Shown here in pieces: positions 57,801 through 64,000 of a stretch of DNA of 64,000 nucleotides. This DNA comes from DASUSH01 sp036375215 (lineage in GTDB: Bacteria; Actinomycetota; Thermoleophilia; Solirubrobacterales; 70-9), in contig DASUSH010000035.1 of the NCBI GenBank assembly GCA_036375215.1, forward strand, positions 1 through 64,000, given 5' to 3'. The translations under genes and the position numbers were made by a program. The notes below the pieces were generated by a model. That model worked only from the letters and a program-made list of their open reading frames with translations. It did not search any database and had not been told where the DNA came from. Within the stretch, counting starts at the first letter, position 1. Each line of letters begins with the position of its first letter.

Positions 57801-58086
57801 TCCCGTGGCGGGCCCGCTTCGAGAAATGCTTCCCGACCTGCTGGCCGTTCAGCCACGCCCTGATCCGGGCCGTGCTCCCGGCCCGGACGCGAATCTCGAC
57901 GGACCGCGCGGGGACCGTCTGGCCGTCGCGCGGAGCGAGCACCGGGCCCTTCGCGCCTTCGGCGGCGGAGGACGGGGCCGGCATCGCGAGCGCGACCAGC
58001 GCGAGGACGGAGGCGACGACGATGCCGGCGGCTGACCGCCGCCGCCCGCGACAGAACGCTTGATTTCGGTTTTCCCTGTACCTCAT
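54826..58086 (-). CDS. Large exported protein of unknown family (1086 residues)
   Basis: The protein starts at ATG 58086 and has a long signal peptide (KR-rich, then IVVASVLALVALAMPAPSSA). Residues 45-150 are an Arg/Lys-rich beta domain (VEIRVRAGSTARIRAWLNG). Residues 160-255 contain a PKD-like module (GVYKFQLTVTAPDGTRGVAS). The rest, about 800 residues, is unlike any family I recognise. It has a poly-Gly stretch (VAGGGGGGSEMQ), alternating aromatic and Asn-rich regions (WNEAYNPGALDLKA), long helices at about 740-870 and a Cys at the very end. Two identical hairpins precede the start codon. Likely secreted, possibly a surface enzyme or toxin, but no function can be given. Confidence 0.8.
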   Translation of the reverse strand: MRYRENRNQAFCRGRRRSAAGIVVASVLALVALAMPAPSSAAEGAKGPVLAPRDGQTVPARSVEIRVRAGSTARIRAWLNGQQVGKHFSKRARHGIRRLRASPSHGLRHRRNVLRVKVRRPGSKSARGGKVHFRVAADRPLAAPGLRRNVGVHARVSLDGGRSLLHPAAKRRGGRLDYRWRLLRAPRASSLRPRGRDAHASAATGVENLGPEPQFNSRGSSTPHFRPDHPGVYKFQLTVTAPDGTRGVASVPADVPSDPLVPVNTMAKPPGHGWGVQIGNQFYEDPGNSQKWLQLVVLKPKTLELVSNKPYDCPQATQNPYVTNDLAQITPCSNQVQADLAQLKQTYPNQQLVVIGVSQRPDGAVGSTAAWSAQPSVGLPNALTAIGAPNFIPPTWQNRDHPMLRGRMSVVGYLGAQGWEATAHNNFDMLDLRDDGTIRGYLLKDNFGYYSSFASGEHLKFDTQAPGSTATHNVMRIGGQTFTADMPSGASHGGFHVVVVERQGLGGDSYFFDVAGGGGGGSEMQRMINTIANVPHGDNGHGSLVFITSMGRARNEYAGFGGGAAKQLVDLLTDHLGATRNGVYRALDSTLAPGDHAYSLVAQWGTPPGHAVEVQREGSAALPNGLNGVPVIGSLTRSSKDYGFELEPSGVGEELAGPGVKLRDLVFSDPGHWPEVGNQVAAIRWIGDKVGIDSRRSYYWNEAYNPGALDLKATAIKGYDYTRDVLSGNPRPGFSETDFNWAKTELTNEIGWLKAANGYVANLSEPFADTQLQQWAAFNKIQSDIDGLVKVNDDDPTVAEIGLVLKASLEGAGELLEPLGVAVSMTATLYDAVDEWSKLSAGGPDVGEKFSVTAGNVGAQLATRMKTAQDTIKKQMFAVIAADYRKLRTVGLCTSLPDQCPDAPSSDWKVTTTEQTSAEQAVTDGAKVAVYTALLPTKYQLWHFDPSPNRTTTWRGVSGGQVHQPAGQNLGGWWCPFHNSPESGQVSYPVLRDLGSPSGDLDTWQVAALAHRTGTGSLTDHYKMELPEAAMTDPLFTTLGVDKETFYRRAYGDLTGGPVFRTFPENDSQTRWISETDPPGIRTNTC

Positions 58087-58089
58087 GGT

Positions 58090-58134
58090 CCAGCCTTCCT
58101 GGCTGGCTATGGCCGCCCCAGCCTTCCTGGCTGG
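58090..58134 (-). promoter_or_regulatory. Two identical leader hairpins with AGGAAGG in loop/stem
   Basis: The 17-mer CCAGCCTTCCTGGCTGG occurs at 58090-58106 and again at 58118-58134. Each is an inverted repeat with 6-bp arms (CCAGCC/GGCTGG) and a 5-base loop. On the mRNA strand the loop and 3' arm read AGGAAGG, and the first hairpin ends 3 bases before ATG 58086, so the ribosome-binding site is the hairpin itself. A switchable translation element or RNA-binding-protein site is possible. Confidence 0.65.
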
Positions 58135-58263
58135 GAAACCTTCCGACCTTCCGGGGCGACTATAGAACCAACGGCGGCGATCCGCAAATCCCGGGGGCCG
58201 GACCGAACCGCGGCGACTGATCCGGACGCAGCTAGCCCGGCGGGCGGGATACTTGGGCGAGGC

Positions 58264-59739
58264 ATGAAGCGGTCCGGACCGTCAGGGCATTTCCCCACGC
58301 ATCCGCTCGGGACGGCGACGCGCCGCGCCCGGCGCGCGATCGCGCCCGTCATCGCGACCGCCGCCCTCTCGCTCTTGGTTCCCGCCGCCGCGGAAGCCGA
58401 GCTCGAGATCTTCCAGGGCCTCAACTCCCCTGGCCTTTCCGCCGGTGACAACAAGGGAATCGCCGCCCCACCGGATACCACCGGCGCGATCGGGCCGGAT
58501 CATTTCGTCGAGGTGGTCAATGTCCGGATCGCGGTCTACGCACGGAGTGGCCTCGAGTCGCTCGCCGAGCTCGACGCAAACGAGTTCTGGGAGCTCCCGC
58601 CGGCCGCGCAGACGGTCGACCCCCAGCTGGCCTGGGACGAGCGGTCCGGCCGCTGGTACTACGTCATGCTCCTCAACGACGCAGTGACCGAGGAGCGGGC
58701 GATCCTCTACGCGTGGTCCAAGACCGCCGACCCGACCGACCTGGATCAGGGGTGGTGCAAGACCCGGTTTTCGACCGGGAAGCTCTTCGACGATTACCCG
58801 AAGCTCGGGTTCAGCCGTCACCACGTCCTGATCGGGACGAACCTCGCCAACCTGAAGAAACGGAAGGTCCTCTATAGCCGGCTGTGGGCGATCGCGAAGC
58901 CGCCCGCCGACGGCGACGACTGCACCCCGCCCGAGGCGAACGTCCTTCCCGAGCGGGACCGGCCCCTCCGAGACGTCGGCGGCCCGCGGTCGGCCACGCC
59001 CGTTCCCGCCGTCCCGGTCGGCGAGAAGAGCGGCTTCGTCGTCGCGGCGGAGTGCCTCGACGACGGATCCGGTGAGGGTGGCGAGTACTGCGGTCGGTCG
59101 GCGGACGAGATCACCGTGTGGCGGGTCGTCGGGCCGGCGGGCGAACCTCGCCTGAAGGGCCCGCGCGCGATCCACGTGCCGCGGTTCCGGGCCCCGAAGC
59201 CGGTGCACCAGCCCGGCGCCAAGCAGACCCTCGACGCGCTCGACGGGCGCCTGACGCAGGCGGTCTCGAGCGACGATCCGGATCGAGGCGGCTCGTCGCT
59301 CGTCTGGTCTCAGCACACGGTCGCCCGCAAGGGCGGTCGATCCGCGGTCCGCTGGTACGCGCTCGATCCACAGCGGTTGAGGGCGGCCCGGCGGGACACG
59401 ATCGCCGAGCGCAAGCACTCGATCTTCAACGGGGCCATCGCGCCCACCCTCGGAGGGACCGCGATCGTCAACTACAACGTCGGCGGGGAAACGCTCTTGC
59501 CCCAGATCCGCGCTCAGGAGGCGGGCCACCCCGCGAGCGAGATCACGCTGGGCAAGAGCGTCGCTCCCGACCGGACATGCGATCCCCCGGACACGTGCAG
59601 CTGGGGGGACTACGCGGGGGCGAGCACCGATCCGCGAAATCCGGATCTCGTCTGGGGAGCGAACCAGACGATCGGGCCGCCGAGCCAGGGCGCGTTCGGG
59701 ATCTCGTGGCGCACGCGGATCTTCGCGCTGAGGGACTGA
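58264..59739 (+). CDS. Secreted propeller-like protein, function unknown
   Basis: The 491-residue protein starts at ATG 58264 and has a long, basic signal region ending near EAELE (residue 47). The mature part begins FQGLNSPGLSAGDN and then PPDTTGAIGPDHFVEVVN, a motif seen in secreted sialidase/BNR-like propellers of unknown role. Repeats of about 60 residues with WDERSGRWYYVML and NPDLVWGAN suggest beta blades. A Cys pair near the end (CDPPDTC) may form a disulfide. Divergent from the 1086-residue protein gene, with a 177-bp shared promoter region. Confidence 0.75.
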   Translation: MKRSGPSGHFPTHPLGTATRRARRAIAPVIATAALSLLVPAAAEAELEIFQGLNSPGLSAGDNKGIAAPPDTTGAIGPDHFVEVVNVRIAVYARSGLESLAELDANEFWELPPAAQTVDPQLAWDERSGRWYYVMLLNDAVTEERAILYAWSKTADPTDLDQGWCKTRFSTGKLFDDYPKLGFSRHHVLIGTNLANLKKRKVLYSRLWAIAKPPADGDDCTPPEANVLPERDRPLRDVGGPRSATPVPAVPVGEKSGFVVAAECLDDGSGEGGEYCGRSADEITVWRVVGPAGEPRLKGPRAIHVPRFRAPKPVHQPGAKQTLDALDGRLTQAVSSDDPDRGGSSLVWSQHTVARKGGRSAVRWYALDPQRLRAARRDTIAERKHSIFNGAIAPTLGGTAIVNYNVGGETLLPQIRAQEAGHPASEITLGKSVAPDRTCDPPDTCSWGDYAGASTDPRNPDLVWGANQTIGPPSQGAFGISWRTRIFALRD

Positions 59740-59917
59740 TCGGCGGGCCGCCGACCGCGCTCCCGCCCTAAGTGGCTATGAGGCACTACGGTCCGCCGAG
59801 CGATGCGCCCCGCGTGGAGAGCTCATCGAGCCTGAAGCCGCGCGCATTGTCTCCTCAGGGAGTCCGGCGACGAGCTTGTGGGAGCGGCGCGCCTCGTGGA
59901 TGATTGCCACAAGCGGC

Positions 59918-62524
59918 ATGGAATCGACCTCCGAGGTAGCCGACGAGCTTCTGGAGCGGTCGCTCGAGATGGCAGAGCTCGAGCATCGGCTCGAGGCTGT
60001 CGGAGCGACAGGCAAGGGTCACGTCGTCCTCGTCTCCGGCGAGGCGGGAATCGGGAAGACGACCCTCCTGCATGCGTTTCGCGGTACTCACGCGTCGGGG
60101 CCGAGGTTTCTGTGGGGTGCATGCGACCCGCTGTTCACCCCGCGCCCATTGGGTTCCGTGAGTGACGTCGCGGAGCAGGCCGGAGGCGAGTTGGCGGATC
60201 TCGTAACGCGGGACCCCAAGCCCTTCGCGCTCGGAGAAAGCCTGCTGCGCGAGCTCGGCACGCCGAGCGTGCTGGTGCTGGAGGACCTGCACTGGGCGGA
60301 TGAGGCCTCGCTCGATGTTCTGCGTCTCGTCGCGCGCCGCGTCGAGAGCGTGCCCGCGCTCGTGCTCGCGACCTACCGCGACGACGACCTCGGCGCGGAT
60401 CATCCGCTCCGGTTGGTGCTTGGGGAGCTGGCGCGCAACCGAGCGGCCACCCGGCTGAGACCAGAACGGCTCTCGGAGACGGCCGTCTCGACGCTCGCAG
60501 AGTCCCGGGGCGTTGACGCGCGCGAGCTCTACCGGACGACCGCGGGCAACCCGTTTTTTGTGAGCGAGGTCCTTGCGGCCGGCGGCGAGCGGATTCCGGC
60601 AACCGTCAAGGACGCGGTCCACGCCCGTGTCAACCAGCTGTCCCGACCGGCGCGCACGCTGCTCGAGGCGGTCGCGATCGGGTCTCAGCCAACGGACCTG
60701 TGGCTACTGCGGACATTGGCCCCGGACACCGTCTCGACCCTGGACGAGTGCCTGGGCGCCGGCATGTTGATGGCCGATGGGGACGCCGTCGCCTTCCGCC
60801 ACGAACTGGCCCGCCTCGCGGTCGAGGAATCGCTGCCGCCCGACCGGAGGCGCGCCCTGCACCGCGCCGCATTGGCTGCGCTCGCGGATCCGCCCGGCGG
60901 TGCCCAGGACCTGGCGCGGCTGGCGCATCACGCGGACGCCGCGCAGGACGCCGACGCGGTGCTGCGGTTCGCTCCCGCGGCCGCCGAGCGGGCCGCCGCG
61001 GTAGGCGCCCACCGGGAGGCCGGCGCTCAATTTTCGCGCGCCCTGCGCTACGCCGAGGGCCTGCCCGGTGAGGAGCGGGCAAAGCTCCTCGACCGCACGG
61101 CCCGCGAGTACGTCCTCGTGGGGCGGCTGACCGATGCGGTGGAGCTTCGCCGCCGCGCCGTCGAGGGGCATCGCGCGGCGGGGGACCGGCTTCGCGAGGG
61201 CGACTCCCTGCGGGCCCTGGCGTTCCCCCTGTGGACCCTCGGCCGCAGGGACGAAGCGGACGCGGCGGTCGGCGAGGCGGTCGCCGTGCTCGAGGATTGC
61301 CAACCCGGGCGGGAGCTGGCGAAGGCCTACGGAATGCTGTGCATGCTGCGCTTCACCATCACGGACTTCGAGGGAACGATCGCCGCCGGCGCCAAAGCCC
61401 TCGAGCTCGCGGAGCAATCCGGCGACGCACAAGCAGCCGTACAGGCGCTCAGCAACATCGGCGCGATCGAGTTCCTGCGCGGGGAGGCCCAGGGCCGGGA
61501 GAAGCTAGAGCGCAGCCTCGATCTCGCGCGTGAGTCCGGCCTGGTCGACGAGATGGCGTACGCGTACTGCTGCCTCGCGCTCGGCGCCGGGCGGTCGCGG
61601 TCATACCGGGTCGCGTCGCGGTATCAGGCGGCGGGGATCGAGCATTGCATCCGGCACGACCTCGAGGGCTTTCGCCCGTTCCTGATCGCTCTGCGCAGTG
61701 AGCAGGAGCTCGATCAGGGCCGGTGGGAGGCAGCGGCCGAGTCCGCGACGACCGTGGTTCGCGACGAAGGATCCGGCCCGGGGACGACGAGAGCGCTCGC
61801 GACGCTCGGGCGCCTGCGCGCACGGCGCGGTGACCCGGAGCAATGGGGCCTACTGGATCGAGCGCTCGAGCTCGCCGAGGCGGCGCATGAGCTCGATCGG
61901 CTGGCGCCGGTTGCGCTCGCCCGCTGCGAGGCTGCGTGGCTCGAGGGGCGCGACGAGGATGCGGTCGGCGAAACCGAGGCCGCCTGGGAGCTCGCCCGGC
62001 AGATTCGAGATCCGTGGCTCACCGGAGAGCTCGCGCAATGGCGGCGGCGGGCGGGCGCCGACGATGAGGCGCCGCCCGGCCTCGCGAAGCCGTATGCGCT
62101 CGGGCTCGCCGGCGATTGGCGCCGCGCGTCGGAGCTCTGGAGCGAGCTCGGCTGCCCCTACGAGGCCGCGCTCGCCGAGGCGGAGGGCGACGACGCGGGG
62201 CGCCGGCAGGCGTTGCAGGCGCTGCACGACCTGGGTGCGCGCGCGAGCGCCGCGGTGGTCGCGCGGCGGCTGCGTGAACGGGGGGCTCGGGGCCTCCCCC
62301 GCGGGCCCCGGCCGCAGACGAGCGAGAACCCCGCTCAGCTCACTGCGAGGGAGATGGAGGTGCTGGCCCTCGTCGTCGAGGGGCTGCGCAACGCCGAGAT
62401 CGCGGAGCGCCTGTTCATCTCCGCGAGGACCGTCGACCATCACGTCTCCGCGATCCTCGGCAAGCTGGAGATCGGCTCGCGCGGCGAGGCCGCCGCGGCC
62501 GCGCGTCGCCTCGGCCTCGCCTAG
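59918..62524 (+). CDS. LAL-type LuxR-family transcriptional regulator with AAA ATPase
   Basis: The product is 868 residues from ATG 59918; ATG 59900 and TTG 59876 in frame are alternatives. The N-terminus has Walker A SGEAGIGKTTLL (about residue 41) and Walker B VLVLEDLHWADE. The middle 500 residues are helical TPR-like repeats. The C-terminus is a LuxR HTH: LTAREMEVLALVVEG, then RTVDHHVSAILGKLEIGSR. The large ATP-binding LuxR (LAL/MalT-like) group switches on operons in response to a bound ligand. It stands just upstream of a small secreted-protein gene that it may control. The ligand is unknown. Confidence 0.9.
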   Translation: MESTSEVADELLERSLEMAELEHRLEAVGATGKGHVVLVSGEAGIGKTTLLHAFRGTHASGPRFLWGACDPLFTPRPLGSVSDVAEQAGGELADLVTRDPKPFALGESLLRELGTPSVLVLEDLHWADEASLDVLRLVARRVESVPALVLATYRDDDLGADHPLRLVLGELARNRAATRLRPERLSETAVSTLAESRGVDARELYRTTAGNPFFVSEVLAAGGERIPATVKDAVHARVNQLSRPARTLLEAVAIGSQPTDLWLLRTLAPDTVSTLDECLGAGMLMADGDAVAFRHELARLAVEESLPPDRRRALHRAALAALADPPGGAQDLARLAHHADAAQDADAVLRFAPAAAERAAAVGAHREAGAQFSRALRYAEGLPGEERAKLLDRTAREYVLVGRLTDAVELRRRAVEGHRAAGDRLREGDSLRALAFPLWTLGRRDEADAAVGEAVAVLEDCQPGRELAKAYGMLCMLRFTITDFEGTIAAGAKALELAEQSGDAQAAVQALSNIGAIEFLRGEAQGREKLERSLDLARESGLVDEMAYAYCCLALGAGRSRSYRVASRYQAAGIEHCIRHDLEGFRPFLIALRSEQELDQGRWEAAAESATTVVRDEGSGPGTTRALATLGRLRARRGDPEQWGLLDRALELAEAAHELDRLAPVALARCEAAWLEGRDEDAVGETEAAWELARQIRDPWLTGELAQWRRRAGADDEAPPGLAKPYALGLAGDWRRASELWSELGCPYEAALAEAEGDDAGRRQALQALHDLGARASAAVVARRLRERGARGLPRGPRPQTSENPAQLTAREMEVLALVVEGLRNAEIAERLFISARTVDHHVSAILGKLEIGSRGEAAAAARRLGLA

Positions 62525-62538
62525 TCCTCCGTCTCGCC

Positions 62539-62565
62539 AAGTTGGGCACCGCCGCGCGCCAACTT
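62539..62565. promoter_or_regulatory. Inverted repeat ahead of the small secreted-protein gene, candidate operator
   Basis: AAGTTGG (62539-62545) and CCAACTT (62559-62565) are reverse complements with a 13-base spacer, and the left copy is itself within the CCAAGTTGG palindrome. It lies 79 bp before ATG 62645, a normal position for an activator site, and just after the LAL gene. Binding by the LAL regulator is a guess. Confidence 0.4.
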
Positions 62566-62644
62566 AGGCGGTCCTCCCGATGCCGCGTGGTGCCCCCGCG
62601 CCTACGGTCGAGCTCCCACCCCATACACACCAAGGAGGCGACCG

Positions 62645-63058
62645 ATGCGTCGCAGCAAGACAATCCTCATAGGCCTATTTGGCTCAGCGCTCGCCGCGCT
62701 GGCCCTGGCGGCTCCCGCCTCGGCGGGAGCCCCGTCCCAGTCCGAGCTCGAGCGGGCCGGCTGGGGCTGCGTTGTCACACCGACCATCACCCCGGACCCC
62801 CACTGCGCCCGGCCCGGCGGGGTGGAGAGCGTCCTTGCCGGAGTGGCCGGGACGATGAAATTCCTCGTCTTCGAGCCGGACGGGACCTATCTCGGCAAGG
62901 AGCTCTTGATCCGCGGCGATGTGTTCCGGGGCTTCCGGGCGGACGGGACCCGTTTTCGCTGCCCGCAGGATCCGCCCACGCGTCGATTCACGTACCTCGG
63001 CCCGCTGCTGGGCATCGACTATTACGCGTGCCACCGCTTCGACAGCGACCACACCTGA
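62645..63058 (+). CDS. Small secreted protein, function unknown
   Basis: The 137-residue protein starts at ATG 62645 with AAGGAGG 6 bases upstream, one of the best ribosome sites in the window. A clear signal peptide covers residues 1-28 (GSALAALALAAPASAG). The mature part has four Cys (GWGCVV, PHCARP, RFRCPQ and YYACHR) that could form two disulfides. It lacks known domains. Strong translation signals and secretion suggest high expression under some condition. Confidence 0.8.
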   Translation: MRRSKTILIGLFGSALAALALAAPASAGAPSQSELERAGWGCVVTPTITPDPHCARPGGVESVLAGVAGTMKFLVFEPDGTYLGKELLIRGDVFRGFRADGTRFRCPQDPPTRRFTYLGPLLGIDYYACHRFDSDHT

Positions 63059-63089
63059 AGCCTCAGCGCGGTTGACCGAGTGACCCCGG

Positions 63090-63115
63090 AAGGGCCCGCC
63101 ACGTTGCGGGCCCTT
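63090..63115 (+). terminator. Strong intrinsic-type terminator after the small secreted-protein gene
   Basis: AAGGGCCCGC (63090-63099) pairs with GCGGGCCCTT (63106-63115) around a CACGTT loop, followed by TCCG. This is the clearest stem-loop terminator in the window, 31 bp after the stop at 63058. The arms pair over 10 bp without mismatch. Confidence 0.75.
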
Positions 63116-63262
63116 TCCGTCGGCGGCACGGCCTGCGCGCTCGGTGCTCATCCGCCAGCCCGATTCCCTTCCGGAAGGATCCGAACCCGTGGACCCAACC
63201 AGACGACCGCGGAGGCTCGGCGCCGGGTCCGCTCGAGGGCCTTTCGGCTTCCACACGCTCGC

Positions 63263-63661
63263 CTAATCCGATTGGCCGACGGCTTCGAGGGCTTCGGCTC
63301 GGTCTTGGAACATCCGAAGTCGCGTGATCTGGCCGTTCTCGACCGTGAACACGAACGTGCTTCGGGCGACCACCTCCACCCCCTCTCGACCGCGCATATA
63401 GGCGGTGTTCGGAACGACGATCTCGGAGCCCACCTGCGTGAAGCCGTGCGCTTGAAGCTCGCCGGCTTCGAACGTCGTCCAAAACTCATCCATGAAGGCC
63501 TCGAGCTCCGCGCGACCGCGATAGACACCTTTATACGGCCCTCGAGAACGCGACCAGTCGATCTCCCCGTCGGAGTGCCACAGGCTCCGCGTCGAAGAGC
63601 GGTCTCGTCGGTTCCACGCGTCGAGCGACTTCCGAACGATCTCCACGTCCTCCCGCGCCAT
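63263..63661 (-). CDS. SnoaL/NTF2-like small protein
   Basis: The 132-residue protein starts at ATG 63661. The fold pattern of SnoaL-like proteins is seen: VRKSLDAWNRRD (first helix), GVYRGRAELEAFMDEFW in the middle and VARSTFVFTVENGQITRLRMFQDRAEALEAVG at the end, with a conserved pocket of Trp and acidic residues. Such proteins bind or isomerise small ligands, and many are stress or catabolic accessories. A short in-frame stretch immediately upstream resembles its own C-terminus. There is no obvious ribosome site. The ligand is unknown. Confidence 0.84.
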   Translation of the reverse strand: MAREDVEIVRKSLDAWNRRDRSSTRSLWHSDGEIDWSRSRGPYKGVYRGRAELEAFMDEFWTTFEAGELQAHGFTQVGSEIVVPNTAYMRGREGVEVVARSTFVFTVENGQITRLRMFQDRAEALEAVGQSD

Positions 63662-63900
63662 CGCTACTCCGATAGCCCGGCGGCTTCGAGCGCATCGGAC
63701 CTGCTCGGGGACGGCTTCACCCGACCAGCATGCCAGGGCGAAAGCCGGCACACCGCTGACATCTGATCGACACGCAGGGTTGCCAGGGGGACCAGAGGAA
63801 CGTCGACTGGTCCAGGCCATAGCCGGCCTGCGAGGTCGGGCCAGTGAAGTCCCGGTCGCCAGCCGTAGATGAACCGGCACGACCCCAGGGCCTTTGGTCC
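63662..63900. other. Intergenic stretch, no intact gene seen
   Basis: Apart from the short SnoaL-like remnant at its left end, I see no gene with a start, ribosome site and plausible product. The minus-strand frame is open but compositionally unlike the neighbours. It could hold the promoter of the SnoaL-like gene. Confidence 0.4.
63664..63702 (-). pseudogene. Remnant resembling the C-terminus of a second SnoaL-like gene
   Basis: Read on the minus strand, bases 63702-63664 encode RSDALEAAGLSE and a TAG stop, close to the end of the SnoaL-like protein (RAEALEAVGQSD and stop). The stop lies 2 bp before the ATG of that gene. Upstream, the open frame extends to 63900 but does not resemble the family, so the rest of the duplicate has been lost or replaced. 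Confidence 0.3.
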
Positions 63901-63999
63901 TCAGTAGCGGATCTGGCCCTTGATCTTGAGCCCGCCGCGGCAGCTCCCCACCGTGCAGAAGCTCTTCCCGGTGACCTTGCCCAGGCGGCCGGCCTCAAC
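63901..63999 (-). CDS. C-terminal fragment of an exported-type protein (runs off right edge)
   Basis: The last 32 residues of a minus-strand gene end at TGA 63901-63903. They read GKVTGKSFCTVGSCRGG, then LKIKGQIRY at the end, with a Cys-x4-Cys spacing. Codon use has the same GC-rich third positions as confirmed genes. No domain can be named from so short a piece. The identity depends on sequence beyond the window. Confidence 0.5.
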   Translation of the reverse strand, partial: VEAGRLGKVTGKSFCTVGSCRGGLKIKGQIRY

Positions 64000-64000
64000 T

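Noticed and set aside
54893..57856. Long open frames antisense or out of frame to the 1086-residue protein gene
   Set aside because: The frame with a signal peptide and consistent third-position GC is the minus-strand gene; the others are compositional shadows.
58087..58263. Possible metabolite riboswitch (cyclic-dinucleotide, guanidine or glycine type) in the leader of the 1086-residue protein gene
   Set aside because: I compared the visible stems and loops with these classes from memory and found none of their conserved cores; only the twin hairpins are supported.
59740..59917. Small gene or RNA before the LAL regulator
   Set aside because: No ribosome site, open frame or stable stem beyond a loop-less GC palindrome at 59740-59754 is visible; it is probably the promoter region.
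63717..63998. 93-codon minus-strand frame near the right edge
   Set aside because: It overlaps the end of the better supported minus-strand gene in another frame and has no convincing start or domain.
1..64000. tRNA, rRNA, insertion sequences, integrases or prophage genes
   Set aside because: None was recognised on either strand; transfer of the glycan locus, if any, left no obvious mobile-element trace in this window.

Overview
The window is very GC-rich, gene-dense bacterial chromosome with many GTG/TTG starts and 4-bp start/stop overlaps. Long operons alternate strands, and there are no rRNA or tRNA genes, insertion sequences, CRISPR arrays or phage genes that I can see. The mix of actinobacterial-type regulators, DUF559/AbiEi-like proteins, secreted beta-propellers and large LuxR-type ATPases suggests a high-GC actinobacterium, possibly of the Thermoleophilia/Solirubrobacterales type. 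That taxonomic placement is an inference, because no marker gene is present.

Bases 1-24,700 form one large cell-surface glycan locus. It holds a partial GT2 glycosyltransferase and a zinc-ribbon methyltransferase (minus strand), then a polytopic membrane protein and an FkbM methyltransferase. Next come eight consecutive or near-consecutive paralogues of a GT8-like glycosyltransferase (3819-12289) and four tandem GT1/MGT-like glycosyltransferases (12294-17146). The locus continues with a Wzm/Wzt-like ABC exporter (17151-18679), a UDP-galactopyranose-mutase-like flavoprotein, three more members of a methyltransferase family whose fourth member sits inside the GT array, and two sugar-nucleotide epimerase/dehydratases. 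The likely theme is synthesis, repeated decoration (glycosylation and O-methylation) and export of a polysaccharide or glycolipid by enzyme families that expanded locally.

Bases 24,800-31,650 carry an exported GH25 lysozyme-DUF3089 hydrolase fusion, a secreted cupin, an AbiEi/DUF559 protein sharing a divergent promoter with a ThDP enzyme (acetolactate-synthase-like), a membrane protein and a two-TM potassium channel with an RCK domain. Bases 31,600-36,550 are a minus-strand set of four exported proteins (TolB-like propeller, YVTN propeller, two small secreted proteins). Bases 36,600-41,900 hold a DHA2-type MFS efflux pump, a DrrAB-like ABC transporter, a Rho_N-like basic protein, a GlsB-like membrane protein and a CapA-like protein.

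Bases 41,900-47,500 are mostly exported proteins on the minus strand: a small membrane protein, a coiled-coil/DUF1566-like protein, an M1 metallopeptidase and a P-domain protein. At 47,500-50,300 a TetR regulator with a clear palindromic candidate operator precedes an unusual alpha/beta-hydrolase/GT-B glycosyltransferase fusion. The rest holds a double-RCK membrane protein, an SDR dehydrogenase, a methyltransferase, a trypsin-like protease, a 1086-residue exported protein of unknown family with two identical hairpins in its leader, another secreted propeller-like protein, a LuxR-family (LAL) regulator, a small secreted protein, a SnoaL-like protein and the tail of a gene that runs off the right edge.
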